From Hippasteria phrygiana (taxonomy: Eukaryota; Echinodermata; Asteroidea; Valvatida; Goniasteridae): 64,000 nt of DNA. The notes under the pieces are model-generated. The model worked only from the letters and a program-made list of their open reading frames with translations, had not been told where the DNA came from and did not search any database. The translations under genes were made by a program, and so were the position numbers. Below are positions 13,201-26,675 of this stretch, in pieces (position 1 is the first letter of the stretch; every line of letters begins with the position of its first letter). The stretch spans positions 310,001 through 374,000 of the forward strand of contig JAZGUH010000695.1 in NCBI GenBank assembly GCA_037893225.1. The letters are read 5' to 3'.

Positions 13201-14170
13201 ATTTGGTTGATATTTGATGCAATTATGAATGAGTAAAGCAAGTCCATACCCTAGGGAATTTGACAGGCATGGAGCAATAAATAGAAGGTAATATGCACAC
13301 AGATGTTGGCCGGAAAGAAAATAAACATTGCGAGGTTTGAATTTTCTCCACAAGTTTTAACTCTAAGAAGCCGCCGATAATTGCAACATGTAGCGCCAGA
13401 TCTAAGCTATCCATACATGTCAAAATTACTGTATTTGGTGTATATTTCATGCAATTATGAATGAGTAAAGCAAGTCATACCCTAGGGAATTTGACATGCA
13501 TGGAGCAATAAATAGAAGGTAATATGCACACAGATGTTGGCCGGAAAGAAAATATACATTGCGAGGTTTGAATTTTCTCCACAAGTTTTAACTCTAAGAA
13601 GCCGCCGATAATTGCAACATGTAGCGCCAGATCTAAGCTATCCATACATGTCAAAATTACTGTATTTGGTGTATATTTCATGCAATTATGAATGAGTAAA
13701 GCAAGTCCATACCCCAGGGAATTTGACATGCATGGAGCAATAAATAGACGGTAACATGTACACAGATGTTGGCCGGAAAGAAAATAAACATTGCGAGGTT
13801 TGAATTTTCTCCACAAGTTTTAACTCTAAGAAGCCGCCGATAATTGCAACATGTAGCGCCAGATTTAAGCTATCCATACATGTCAAAATTACTGAATTTG
13901 GTTGATATTTCATGCAATTATGAATGAGTAAAGCAAGTCCATACCCTAGGGAATTTGACAGGCATGGAGCAATAAATAGAAGGTAATATGCACACAGATG
14001 TTGGCCGGAAAGAAAATAAACATTGCGAGGTTTGAATTTTCTCCACAAGTTTTAACTCTAAGAAGCCGCCGATAATTGCAACATGTAGCGCCAGATCTAA
14101 GCTATCCATACATGTCAAAATTACTGAATTTGGTTGATATTTCATGCAATTATGAATGAGTAAAGCAAGT
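10206..14170. repeat. 10-monomer HOR (2318 bp), about seven monomers shared
   Basis: C-E-C-E-D-C-E at 10,206-11,852 recurs at 12,524-14,170, offset 2318 (10 x 232 minus 2, because the unit holds two 231-bp monomers). Two rare substitutions are carried by both copies: G at 10,898 and 13,216 (ATTTGATGC instead of ATTTCATGC), and T at 11,547 and 13,865 (AGATTTAAGC instead of AGATCTAAGC). Shared rare variants at exactly the unit offset show common descent of the block rather than chance similarity of class order. Confidence 0.92.
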
Positions 14171-16697
14171 CATACCCTAGGGAATTTGACATGCATGGAG
14201 CAATAAATAGAAGGTAATATGCACACAGATGTTGGCCGGAAAGAAAATATACATTGCGAGGTTTGAATTTTCTCCACAAGTTTTAACTCTAAGAAGCCGC
14301 CGATAATTGCAACATGTAGCGCCAGATCTAAGCTATCCATACATGTCAAAATTACTGAATTTGGTTGATATTTCATGCAATTATGAATGAGTAAAGCAAG
14401 TCCATACCCTAGGGAATTTGACAGGCATGGAGCAATACATAAAAGGTAATCTGCACACAGATGGTGGCCGGGAAGAAAATAAACATTGCGAGGTTTGAAT
14501 TTTCTCCACAAGTGTTAACTCTAAGAAGCCGCCGATAATTGCAACATGTAGCGCCAGATCTAAGCTATCCATACATGTCAAAATTACTGAATTTGGTTGA
14601 TATTTCATGCAATTATGAATGAGTAAAGCAAGTCCATACCCCAGGGAATTTGACATGCATGGAGCAATAAATAGACGGTAACATGTACACAGATGTTGGC
14701 CGGAAAGAAAATAAACATTGCGAGGTTTAAATTTTCTCCACAAGTTTTAACTCTAAGAAGCCGCCGATAATTGCAACATGTAGCGCCAGATCTAAGCTAT
14801 CCATACATGTCAAAATTACTGAATTTGGTTGATATTTCATGCAATTATGAATGAGTAAAGCAAGTCATACCCTAGGGAATTTGACATGCATGGAGCAATA
14901 AATAGAAGGTAATATGCACACAGATGTTGGCCGGAAAGAAAATATACATTGCGAGGTTTGAATTTTCTCCACAAGTTTTAACTCTAAGAAGCCGCCGATA
15001 ATTGCAACATGTAGCGCCAGATCTAAGCTATCCATACATGTCAAAATGACTGAATTTGGTTGATATTTCATGCAATTATGAATGAGTAAAGCAAGTCCAT
15101 ACCCCAGGGAATTTGACAGGCATGGAGCAATAAATAGAAGGTAATATGCACACAGATGTTGGCCGGAAAGAAAATAAACATTGCGAGGTTTGAATTTTCT
15201 CCACACGTTTTAACTCTAAGATGCCGCCGATAATTGCAGCATGTAGCGCCAGATCTAAGCTATCCATACATGTCAAAATTACTGTATTTGGTTGATATTT
15301 CATGCAATTATGAATGAGTAAAGCAAGTCCATACCCCAGGGAATTTGACAGGCATGGAGCAATACATAAAAGGTAATCTGCACACAGATGGTGGCCGGGA
15401 AGAAAATAAACATTGCGAGGTTTGAATTTTCTCCACAATTGTTAACTCTAAGAAGCCGCCGATAATTGCAACATGTAGCGCCAGATCTAAGCTATCCATA
15501 CATGTCAAAATTACTGAATTTGGTTGATATTTCATGCAATTATGAATGAGTAAAGCAAGTCCATACCCCAGGGAATTTGACATGCATGGAGCAATAAATA
15601 GACGGTAACATGTACACAGATGTTGGCCGGAAAGAAAATAAACATTGCGAGGTTTGAATTTTCTCCACAAGTTTTAACTCTAAGAAGCCGCCGATAATTG
15701 CAACATGTAGCGCCAGATCTAAGCTATCCATACATGTCAAAATTACTGAATTTGGTTGATATTTCATGAAATTATGAATGAGTAAAGCAAGTCATACCCT
15801 AGGGAATTTGACATGCATGGAGCAATAAATAGAAGGTAATATGCACACAGATGTTGGCCGGAAAGAAAATATACATTGCGAGGTTTGAATTTTCTCCACA
15901 AGTTTTAACTCTAAGAAGCCGCCGATAATTGCAACATGTAGCGCCAGATCTAAGCTATCCATACATGTCAAAATTACTGAATTTGGTTGATATTTCATGC
16001 AATTATGAATGAGTAAAGCAAGTCCATACCCTAGGAAATTTGACAGGCATGGAGCAATAAATAGAAGGTAATATGCACACAGATGTTGGCCGGAAAGAAA
16101 ATAAACATTGCGAGGTTTGAATTTTCTCCACAAGTTTTAACTCTAAGAAGCCGCCGATAATTGCAACATGTAGCGCCAGATCTAAGCTATCCATACATGT
16201 CAAAATTACTGTATTTGGTGTATATTTCATGCAATTATGAATGAGTAAAGCAAGTCCATACCCCAGGGAATTTGACATGCATGGAGCAATAAATAGACGG
16301 TAACATGTACACAGATGTTGGCCGGAAAGAAAAATAAACATTGCGAGGTTTGAATTTTCTCCACAAGTTTTAACTCTAAGAAGCCGCCGATAATTGCAAC
16401 ATGTAGCGCCAGATCTAAGCTATCCATACATGTCAAAATTACTGAATTTGGTTGATATTTCATGCAATTATGAATGAGTAAAGCAAGTCCATACCCTAGG
16501 GAATTTGACAGGCATGGAAGCAATAAATAGAAGGTAATATGCACACAGATGTTGGCCGGAAAGAAAATAAACATTGCGAGGTTTGAATTTTCTCCACAAG
16601 TTTTAACTCTAAGAAGCCGCCGATAATTGCAACATGTAGCGCCAGATCTAAGCTATCCATACATGTCAAAATTACTGTATTTGGTGTATATTTCATG

Positions 16698-16929
16698 CAA
16701 TTATGAATGAGTAAAGCAAGTCCATACCCCAGGGAATTTGACAGGCATGGAGCAATACATAAAAGGTAATCTGCACACAGATGGTGGCCGGGAAGAAAAT
16801 AAACATTGCGAGGTTTGAATTTTCTCCACAAGTGTTAACTCTAAGAAGCCGCCGATAATTGCAACATGTAGCGCCAGATCTAAGCTATCCATACATGTCA
16901 AAATTACTGAATTTGGTTGATATTTCATG
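16698..16929. repeat. Reference class B monomer (232 bp)
   Basis: B carries a linked block of changes relative to A: C61 and A65 (AATACATAAAAGG), C74 (ATCTGC), G87 (GATGGTGG), G95 (CCGGGAAG) and G137 (AGTGTTAAC). The last change creates a GTTAAC (HpaI) site. The block spans about 77 bases and nearly always travels intact, so B is a stable haplotype. A subset has ACAATTGTTAAC at 131-142 instead (for example 233-464, 1625-1856, 3016-3247, 15,305-15,536, 42,902-43,133). Confidence 0.9.
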
Positions 16930-17161
16930 CAATTATGAATGAGTAAAGCAAGTCCATACCCCAGGGAATTTGACAGGCATGGAGCAATAAATAGAAGGTA
17001 ATATGCACACAGATGTTGGCCGGAAAGAAAATAAACATTGCGAGGTTTGAATTTTCTCCACAAGTTTTAACTCTAAGAAGCCGCCGATAATTGCAACATG
17101 TAGCGCCAGATCTAAGCTATCCATACATGTCAAAATTACTGAATTTGGTTGATATTTCATG
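16930..17161. repeat. Reference class A monomer (232 bp)
   Basis: Plain form of the unit. It has CCCCAGGG at monomer positions 30-37, GACAGGCATGG at 43-53, AATAGAAGG at 61-69, ATATGC at 72-77, GTTGGCCGGAAAG at 86-98, ACAAGTTTTAAC near 131-142, and the end version GAATTTGGTTGAT near 212-224. Other A copies differ in having G167 (GCAGCATG) or the end version TGTATTTGGTTTAT. Class A is scattered through the array and is the background against which other classes are most simply described. Which class is ancestral cannot be decided from the window. Confidence 0.9.
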
Positions 17162-17393
17162 CAATTATGAATGAGTAAAGCAAGTCCATACCCCAGGGAA
17201 TTTGACATGCATGGAGCAATAAATAGACGGTAACATGTACACAGATGTTGGCCGGAAAGAAAATAAACATTGCGAGGTTTGAATTTTCTCCACAAGTTTT
17301 AACTCTAAGAAGCCGCCGATAATTGCAACATGTAGCGCCAGATCTAAGCTATCCATACATGTCAAAATTACTGAATTTGGTTGATATTTCATG
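17162..17393. repeat. Reference class C monomer (232 bp)
   Basis: C has T47, which makes the palindrome CATGCATG, plus C67 (AGACGG), C73 and T77 (AACATGTACAC). It usually alternates with D and E. Some C copies carry A120 (GAGGTTTAAATTT), for example those at 2552, 11,829, 14,610, 42,205 and 45,915, which puts a stop codon into the otherwise open bottom-strand frame. Confidence 0.9.
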
Positions 17394-17624
17394 CAATTAT
17401 GAATGAGTAAAGCAAGTCATACCCTAGGGAATTTGACATGCATGGAGCAATAAATAGAAGGTAATATGCACACAGATGTTGGCTGGAAAGAAAATAAACA
17501 TTGCGAGGTTTGAATTTTCTCCACAAGTTTTAACTCTAAGAAGCCGCCGATAATTGCAACATGTAGCGCCAGATCTAAGCTATCCATACATGTCAAAATT
17601 ACTGTATTTGGTGTATATTTCATG

Positions 17625-17857
17625 CAATTATGAATGAGTAAAGCAAGTCCATACCCCAGGGAATTTGACATGCATGGAGCAATAAATAGACGGTAACATG
17701 TACACAGATGTTGGCCGGAAAGAAAAATAAACATTGCGAGGTTTGAATTTTCTCCACAAGTTTTAACTCTAAGAAGCCGCCGATAATTGCAACATGTAGC
17801 GCCAGATCTAAGCTATCCATACATGTCAAAATTACTGAATTTGGTTGATATTTCATG
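17625..17857. repeat. Reference class C' monomer (233 bp)
   Basis: This is a class C monomer with one extra A in the A-run near 97-102 (GAAAAATAAAC). The insertion adds one base to each HOR containing it and shifts the bottom-strand reading frame. Copies occur at 1160, 3943, 5567, 16,232, 17,625, 21,338, 22,267, 24,122, 25,051, 53,567 and 55,424, among others. They always sit in blocks related by larger duplication, consistent with a single insertion event that was then copied. Confidence 0.9.
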
Positions 17858-18089
17858 CAATTATGAATGAGTAAAGCAAGTCCATACCCTAGGGAATTTG
17901 ACAGGCATGGAGCAATAAATAGAAGGTAATATGCACACAGATGTTGGCCGGAAAGAAAATAAACATTGCGAGGTTTGAATTTTCTCCACAAGTTTTAACT
18001 CTAAGAAGCCGCCGATAATTGCAACATGTAGCGCCAGATCTAAGCTATCCATACATGTCAAAATTACTGTATTTGGTGTATATTTCATG
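17858..18089. repeat. Reference class E monomer (232 bp)
   Basis: E shares CCCTAGGG with D but keeps both Cs near 25, keeps G47, and most often ends in TGTATTTGGTGTAT near 211-224. Next to C or C' it forms the common C-E alternation seen, for example, at 10,206-11,133 and 12,524-13,451. A subset has A36 (CCTAGGAAATTT), at 16,000, 18,553, 43,597, 44,525 and 49,853. Confidence 0.9.
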
Positions 18090-18321
18090 CAATTATGAAT
18101 GAGTAAAGCAAGTCCATACCCCAGGGAATTTGACAGGCATGGAGCAATACATAAAAGGTAATCTGCACACAGATGGTGGCCGGGAAGAAAATAAACATTG
18201 CGAGGTTTGAATTTTCTCCACAAGTGTTAACTCTAAGAAGCCGCCGATAATTGCAACATGTAGCGCCAGATCTAAGCTATCCATACATGTCAAAATTACT
18301 GAATTTGGTTGATATTTCATG

Positions 18322-18552
18322 CAATTATGAATGAGTAAAGCAAGTCATACCCTAGGGAATTTGACATGCATGGAGCAATAAATAGAAGGTAATATGCACA
18401 CAGATGTTGGCCGGAAAGAAAATATACATTGCGAGGTTTGAATTTTCTCCACAAGTTTTAACTCTAAGAAGCCGCCGATAATTGCAACATGTAGCGCCAG
18501 ATCTAAGCTATCCATACATGTCAAAATTACTGAATTTGGTTGATATTTCATG
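18322..18552. repeat. Reference class D monomer (231 bp)
   Basis: D lacks one C near position 25 (AAGTCATACC instead of AAGTCCATACC), has the palindrome CCCTAGGG at the A-class CCCCAGGG site, T47, and T105 (AAAATATAC). The deletion makes it 231 bp and shortens every HOR that contains it by one base per D copy. The Q-bearing form at 17,394-17,624 combines the D left part with GGCTGG and AAAATAAAC, so it is a recombinant D. Confidence 0.9.
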
Positions 18553-20874
18553 CAATTATGAATGAGTAAAGCAAGTCCATACCCTAGGAAATTTGACAGG
18601 CATGGAGCAATAAATAGAAGGTAATATGCACACAGATGTTGGCCGGAAAGAAAATAAACATTGCGAGGTTTGAATTTTCTCCACAAGTTTTAACTCTAAG
18701 AAGCCGCCGATAATTGCAACATGTAGCGCCAGATCTAAGCTATCCATACATGTCAAAATTACTGTATTTGGTGTATATTTCATGCAATTATGAATGAGTA
18801 AAGCAAGTCCATACCCCAGGGAATTTGACATGCATGGAGCAATAAATAGACGGTAACATGTACACAGATGTTGGCCGGAAAGAAAAATAAACATTGCGAG
18901 GTTTGAATTTTCTCCACAAGTTTTAACTCTAAGAAGCCGCCGATAATTGCAACATGTAGCGCCAGATCTAAGCTATCCATACATGTCAAAATTACTGAAT
19001 TTGGTTGATATTTCATGCAATTATGAATGAGTAAAGCAAGTCCATACCCTAGGGAATTTGACAGGCATGGAAGCAATAAATAGAAGGTAATATGCACACA
19101 GATGTTGGCCGGAAAGAAAATAAACATTGCGAGGTTTGAATTTTCTCCACAAGTTTTAACTCTAAGAAGCCGCCGATAATTGCAACATGTAGCGCCAGAT
19201 CTAAGCTATCCATACATGTCAAAATTACTGTATTTGGTGTATATTTCATGCAATTATGAATGAGTAAAGCAAGTCCATACCCCAGGGAATTTGACAGGCA
19301 TGGAGCAATACATAAAAGGTAATCTGCACACAGATGGTGGCCGGGAAGAAAATAAACATTGCGAGGTTTGAATTTTCTCCACAAGTGTTAACTCTAAGAA
19401 GCCGCCGATAATTGCAACATGTAGCGCCAGATCTAAGCTATCCATACATGTCAAAATTACTGAATTTGGTTGATATTTCATGCAATTATGAATGAGTAAA
19501 GCAAGTCCATACCCCAGGGAATTTGACAGGCATGGAGCAATAAATAGAAGGTAATATGCACACAGATGTTGGCCGGAAAGAAAATAAACATTGCGAGGTT
19601 TGAATTTTCTCCACAAGTTTTAACTCTAAGAAGCCGCCGATAATTGCAACATGTAGCGCCAGATCTAAGCTATCCATACATGTCAAAATTACTGAATTTG
19701 GTTGATATTTCATGCAATTATGAATGAGTAAAGCAAGTCCATACCCCAGGGAATTTGACATGCATGGAGCAATAAATAGACGGTAACATGTACACAGATG
19801 TTGGCCGGAAAGAAAATAAACATTGCGAGGTTTGAATTTTCTCCACAAGTTTTAACTCTAAGAAGCCGCCGATAATTGCAACATGTAGCGCCAGATCTAA
19901 GCTATCCATACATGTCAAAATTACTGAATTTGGTTGATATTTCATGCAATTATGAATGAGTAAAGCAAGTCATACCCTAGGGAATTTGACATGCATGGAG
20001 CAATAAATAGAAGGTAATATGCACACAGATGTTGGCTGGAAAGAAAATAAACATTGCGAGGTTTGAATTTTCTCCACAAGTTTTAACTCTAAGAAGCCGC
20101 CGATAATTGCAACATGTAGCGCCAGATCTAAGCTATCCATACATGTCAAAATTACTGTATTTGGTGTATATTTCATGCAATTATGAATGAGTAAAGCAAG
20201 TCCATACCCCAGGGAATTTGACATGCATGGAGCAATAAATAGACGGTAACATGTACACAGATGTTGGCCGGAAAGAAAAATAAACATTGCGAGGTTTGAA
20301 TTTTCTCCACAAGTTTTAACTCTAAGAAGCCGCCGATAATTGCAACATGTAGCGCCAGATCTAAGCTATCCATACATGTCAAAATTACTGAATTTGGTTG
20401 ATATTTCATGCAATTATGAATGAGTAAAGCAAGTCCATACCCTAGGGAATTTGACAGGCATGGAGCAATAAATAGAAGGTAATATGCACACAGATGTTGG
20501 CCGGAAAGAAAATAAACATTGCGAGGTTTGAATTTTCTCCACAAGTTTTAACTCTAAGAAGCCGCCGATAATTGCAACATGTAGCGCCAGATCTAAGCTA
20601 TCCATACATGTCAAAATTACTGTATTTGGTGTATATTTCATGCAATTATGAATGAGTAAAGCAAGTCCATACCCCAGGGAATTTGACAGGCATGGAGCAA
20701 TACATAAAAGGTAATCTGCACACAGATGGTGGCCGGGAAGAAAATAAACATTGCGAGGTTTGAATTTTCTCCACAAGTGTTAACTCTAAGAAGCCGCCGA
20801 TAATTGCAACATGTAGCGCCAGATCTAAGCTATCCATACATGTCAAAATTACTGAATTTGGTTGATATTTCATG
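18322..20874. repeat. 11-mer HOR, copy 2 (2553 bp), tandem to copy 1
   Basis: It repeats the class order and all rare markers of 15,769-18,321 at offset 2553, including CATGGAAGCAAT and CCTAGGAAATTT. The next monomer, at 20,875, begins as D again but is followed by the GGCTGG form of E, so a third tandem copy does not follow. A further copy lies 31 kb away at 49,622-52,174. Confidence 0.95.
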
Positions 20875-23800
20875 CAATTATGAATGAGTAAAGCAAGTCA
20901 TACCCTAGGGAATTTGACATGCATGGAGCAATAAATAGAAGGTAATATGCACACAGATGTTGGCCGGAAAGAAAATATACATTGCGAGGTTTGAATTTTC
21001 TCCACAAGTTTTAACTCTAAGAAGCCGCCGATAATTGCAACATGTAGCGCCAGATCTAAGCTATCCATACATGTCAAAATTACTGAATTTGGTTGATATT
21101 TCATGCAATTATGAATGAGTAAAGCAAGTCCATACCCTAGGGAATTTGACAGGCATGGAGCAATAAATAGAAGGTAATATGCACACAGATGTTGGCTGGA
21201 AAGAAAATAAACATTGCGAGGTTTGAATTTTCTCCACAAGTTTTAACTCTAAGAAGCCGCCGATAATTGCAACATGTAGCGCCAGATCTAAGCTATCCAT
21301 ACATGTCAAAATTACTGTATTTGGTGTATATTTCATGCAATTATGAATGAGTAAAGCAAGTCCATACCCCAGGGAATTTGACATGCATGGAGCAATAAAT
21401 AGACGGTAACATGTACACAGATGTTGGCCGGAAAGAAAAATAAACATTGCGAGGTTTGAATTTTCTCCACAAGTTTTAACTTTAAGAAGCCGCCGATAAT
21501 TGCAACATGTAGCGCCAGATCTAAGCTATCCATACATGTCAAAATTACTGTATTTGGTGTATATTTCATGCAATTATGAATGAGTAAAGCAAGTCCATAC
21601 CCCAGGGAATTTGACAGGCATGGAGCAATACATAAAAGGTAATCTGCACACAGATGGTGGCCGGGAAGAAAATAAACATTGCGAGGTTTGAATTTTCTCC
21701 ACAAGTGTTAACTCTAAGAAGCCGCCGATAATTGCAGCATGTAGCGCCAGATCTAAGCTATCCATACATGTCAAAATTACTGTATATGGTTTATATTTCA
21801 TGCAAGTATGAATGAGTAAAGCAAGTCCATACCCCAGGGAATTTGACAGGCATGGAGCAATACATAAAAGGTAATCTGCACACAGATGGTGGCCGGGAAG
21901 AAAATAAACATTGCGAGGTTTGAATTTTCTCCACAAGTGTTAACTCTAAGAAGCCGCCGATAATTGCAACATGTAGCGCCAGATCTAAGCTATCCATACA
22001 TGTCAAAATTACTGAATTTGGTTGATATTTCATGCAATTATGAATGAGTAAAGCAAGTCCATACCCCAGGGAATTTGACAGGCATGGAGCAATAAATAGA
22101 AGGTAATATGCACACAGATGTTGGCCAGAAAGAAAATAAACATTGCGAGGTTTGAATTTTCTCCACAAGTTTTAACTCTAAGAAGCAGCCGATAATTGCA
22201 GCATGTAGCGCCAGATCTAAGCTATCCATACATGTCAAAATTACTGTATTTGGTGTATATTTCATGCAATTATGAATGAGTAAAGCAAGTCCATACCCCA
22301 GGGAATTTGACATGCATGGAGCAATAAATAGACGGTAACATGTACACAGATGTTGGCCGGAAAGAAAAATAAACATTGCGAGGTTTGAATTTTCTCCACA
22401 AGTTTTAACTCTAAGAAGCCGCCGATAATTGCAACATGTAGCGCCAGATCTAAGCTATCCATACATGTCAAAATTACTGAATTTGGTTGATATTTCATGC
22501 AATTATGAATGAGTAAAGCAAGTCCATACCCTAGGGAATTTGACAGGCATGGAGCAATAAATAGAAGGTAATATGCACACAGATGTTGGCCGGAAAGAAA
22601 ATAAACATTGCGAGGTTTGAATTTTCTCCACAAGTTTTAACTCTAAGAAGCCGCCGATAATTGCAACATGTAGCGCCAGATCTAAGCTATCCATACATGT
22701 CAACATTACTGAATTTGGTTGATATTTCATGCAATTATGAATGAGTAAAGCAAGTCCATACCCCAGGGAATTTGACATGCATGGAGCAATAAATAGACGG
22801 TAACATGTACACAGATGTTGGCCGGAAAGAAAATAAACATTGCGAGGTTTGAATTTTCTCCACAAGTTTTAACTCTAAGAAGCCGCCGATAATTGCAACA
22901 TGTAGCGCCAGATCTAAGCTATCCATACATGTCAAAATTACTGAATTTGGTTGATATTTCATGCAATTATGAATGAGTAAAGCAAGTCATACCCTAGGGA
23001 ATTTGACATGCATGGAGCAATAAATAGAAGGTAATATGCACACAGATGTTGGCTGGAAAGAAAATAAACATTGCGAGGTTTGAATTTTCTCCACAAGTTT
23101 TAACTCTAAGAAGCCGCCGATAATTGCAACATGTAGCGCCAGATCTAAGCTATCCATACATGTCAAAATTACTGAATTTGGTTGATATTTCATGCAATTA
23201 TGAATGAGTAAAGCAAGTCCATACCCTAGGGAATTTGACAGGCATGGAGCAATAAATAGAAGGTAATATGCACACAGATGTTGGCCGGAAAGAAAATAAA
23301 CATTGCGAGGTTTGAATTTTCTCCACAAGTTTTAACTCTAAGAAGCCGCCGATAATTGCAACATGTAGCGCCAGATCTAAGCTATCCATACATGTCAAAA
23401 TTACTGTATTTGGTGTATATTTCATGCAATTATGAATGAGTAAAGCAAGTCCATACCCCAGGGAATTTGACAGGCATGGAGCAATACATAAAAGGTAATC
23501 TGCACACAGATGGTGGCCGGGAAGAAAATAAACATTGCGAGGTTTGAATTTTCTCCACAAGTGTTAACTCTAAGAAGCCGCCGATAATTGCAACATGTAG
23601 CGCCAGATCTAAGCTATCCATACATGTCAAAATTACTGAATTTGGTTGATATTTCATGCAATTATGAATGAGTAAAGCAAGTCATACCCTAGGGAATTTG
23701 ACATGCATGGAGCAATAAATAGAAGGTAATATGCACACAGATGTTGGCCGGAAAGAAAATATACATTGCGAGGTTTGAATTTTCTCCACAAGTTTTAACT

Positions 23801-25495
23801 CTAAGAAGCCGCCGATAATTGCAACATGTAGCGCCAGATCTAAGCTATCCATACATGTCAAAATTACTGAATTTGGTTGATATTTCATGCAATTATGAAT
23901 GAGTAAAGCAAGTCCATACCCTAGGGAATTTGACAGGCATGGAGCAATAAATAGAAGGTAATATGCACACAGATGTTGGCTGGAAAGAAAATAAACATTG
24001 CGAGGTTTGAATTTTCTCCACAAGTTTTAACTCTAAGAAGCCGCCGATAATTGCAACATGTAGCGCCAGATCTAAGCTATCCATACATGTCAAAATTACT
24101 GTATTTGGTGTATATTTCATGCAATTATGAATGAGTAAAGCAAGTCCATACCCCAGGGAATTTGACATGCATGGAGCAATAAATAGACGGTAACATGTAC
24201 ACAGATGTTGGCCGGAAAGAAAAATAAACATTGCGAGGTTTGAATTTTCTCCACAAGTTTTAACTTTAAGAAGCCGCCGATAATTGCAACATGTAGCGCC
24301 AGATCTAAGCTATCCATACATGTCAAAATTACTGTATTTGGTGTATATTTCATGCAATTATGAATGAGTAAAGCAAGTCCATACCCCAGGGAATTTGACA
24401 GGCATGGAGCAATACATAAAAGGTAATCTGCACACAGATGGTGGCCGGGAAGAAAATAAACATTGCGAGGTTTGAATTTTCTCCACAAGTGTTAACTCTA
24501 AGAAGCCGCCGATAATTGCAGCATGTAGCGCCAGATCTAAGCTATCCATACATGTCAAAATTACTGTATATGGTTTATATTTCATGCAAGTATGAATGAG
24601 TAAAGCAAGTCCATACCCCAGGGAATTTGACAGGCATGGAGCAATACATAAAAGGTAATCTGCACACAGATGGTGGCCGGGAAGAAAATAAACATTGCGA
24701 GGTTTGAATTTTCTCCACAAGTGTTAACTCTAAGAAGCCGCCGATAATTGCAACATGTAGCGCCAGATCTAAGCTATCCATACATGTCAAAATTACTGAA
24801 TTTGGTTGATATTTCATGCAATTATGAATGAGTAAAGCAAGTCCATACCCCAGGGAATTTGACAGGCATGGAGCAATAAATAGAAGGTAATATGCACACA
24901 GATGTTGGCCAGAAAGAAAATAAACATTGCGAGGTTTGAATTTTCTCCACAAGTTTTAACTCTAAGAAGCAGCCGATAATTGCAGCATGTAGCGCCAGAT
25001 CTAAGCTATCCATACATGTCAAAATTACTGTATTTGGTGTATATTTCATGCAATTATGAATGAGTAAAGCAAGTCCATACCCCAGGGAATTTGACATGCA
25101 TGGAGCAATAAATAGACGGTAACATGTACACAGATGTTGGCCGGAAAGAAAAATAAACATTGCGAGGTTTGAATTTTCTCCACAAGTTTTAACTCTAAGA
25201 AGCCGCCGATAATTGCAACATGTAGCGCCAGATCTAAGCTATCCATACATGTCAAAATTACTGAATTTGGTTGATATTTCATGCAATTATGAATGAGTAA
25301 AGCAAGTCCATACCCTAGGGAATTTGACAGGCATGGAGCAATAAATAGAAGGTAATATGCACACAGATGTTGGCCGGAAAGAAAATAAACATTGCGAGGT
25401 TTGAATTTTCTCCACAAGTTTTAACTCTAAGAAGCCGCCGATAATTGCAACATGTAGCGCCAGATCTAAGCTATCCATACATGTCAACATTACTG
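20411..25495. repeat. 12-mer HOR (2784 bp), one full and one nearly full copy
   Basis: The order E-B-D-EQ-C'-B-B-W-C'-E-C-DQ fills 20,411-23,194, and the series restarts at 23,195. Positions 20,411-22,711 match 23,195-25,495. Shared rare variants are T at 21,482 and 24,266 (AACTTTAAG instead of AACTCTAAG) and CAACATTAC at about 22,704 and 25,488. The match ends at 22,712/25,496, where the monomer end changes version (TGAATTT against TGTATTT). Confidence 0.92.
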
Positions 25496-26675
25496 TATTT
25501 GGTGTATATTTCATGCAATTATGAATGAGTAAAGCAAGTCCATACCCCAGGGAATTTGACAGGCATGGAGCAATACATAAAAGGTAATCTGCACACAGAT
25601 GGTGGCCGGGAAGAAAATAAACATTGCGAGGTTTGAATTTTCTCCACAAGTGTTAACTCTAAGAAGCCGCCGATAATTGCAACATGTAGCGCCAGATCTA
25701 AGCTATCCATACATGTCAAAATTACTGAATTTGGTTGATATTTCATGCAATTATGAATGAGTAAAGCAAGTCCATACCCCAGGGAATTTGACAGGCATGG
25801 AGCAATAAATAGAAGGTAATATGCACACAGATGTTGGCCGGAAAGAAAATAAACATTGCGAGGTTTGAATTTTCTCCACAAGTTTTAACTCTAAGAAGCC
25901 GCCGATAATTGCAGCATGTAGCGCCAGATCTAAGCTATCCATACATGTCAAAATTACTGTATTTGGTTTATATTTCATGCAAGTATGAATGAGTAAAGCA
26001 AGTCCATACCCCAGGGAATTTGACAGGCATGGAGCAATACATAAAAGGTAATCTGCACACAGATGGTGGCCGGGAAGAAAATAAACATTGCGAGGTTTGA
26101 ATTTTCTCCACAAGTGTTAACTCTAAGAAGCCGCCGATAATTGCAACATGTAGCGCCAGATCTAAGCTATCCATACATGTCAAAATTACTGTATTTGGTG
26201 TATATTTCATGCAATTATGAATGAGTAAAGCAAGTCCATACCCCAGGGAATTTGACAGGCATGGAGCAATACATAAAAGGTAATCTGCACACAGATGGTG
26301 GCCGGGAAGAAAATAAACATTGCGAGGTTTGAATTTTCTCCACAAGTGTTAACTCTAAGAAGCCGCCGATAATTGCAGCATGTAGCGCCAGATCTAAGCT
26401 ATCCATACATGTCAAAATTACTGTATATGGTTTATATTTCATGCAAGTATGAATGAGTAAAGCAAGTCCATACCCCAGGGAATTTGACAGGCATGGAGCA
26501 ATAAATAGAAGGTAATATGCACACAGATGTTGGCCGGAAAGAAAATAAACATTGCGAGGTTTGAATTTTCTCCACAAGTTTTAACTCTAAGAAGCCGCCG
26601 ATAATTGCAGCATGTAGCGCCAGATCTAAGCTATCCATACATGTCAAAATTACTGTATATGGTTTATATTTCATG

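Larger units (their letters stand above)
15769..18321. repeat. 11-mer HOR, copy 1 (2553 bp)
   Basis: Class order is D-E-C'-E(+1)-B-A-C-DQ-C'-E-B. The fourth monomer carries a unique extra A (CATGGAAGCAAT) and the second has CCTAGGAAATTT. Net length is 11 x 232 + 1: two D deletions (-2), two C' insertions (+2) and the GGAAGC insertion (+1), which gives exactly 2553. It is followed directly by an equivalent copy. The only start difference seen is AAATTATG here against CAATTATG in copy 2. Confidence 0.95.
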
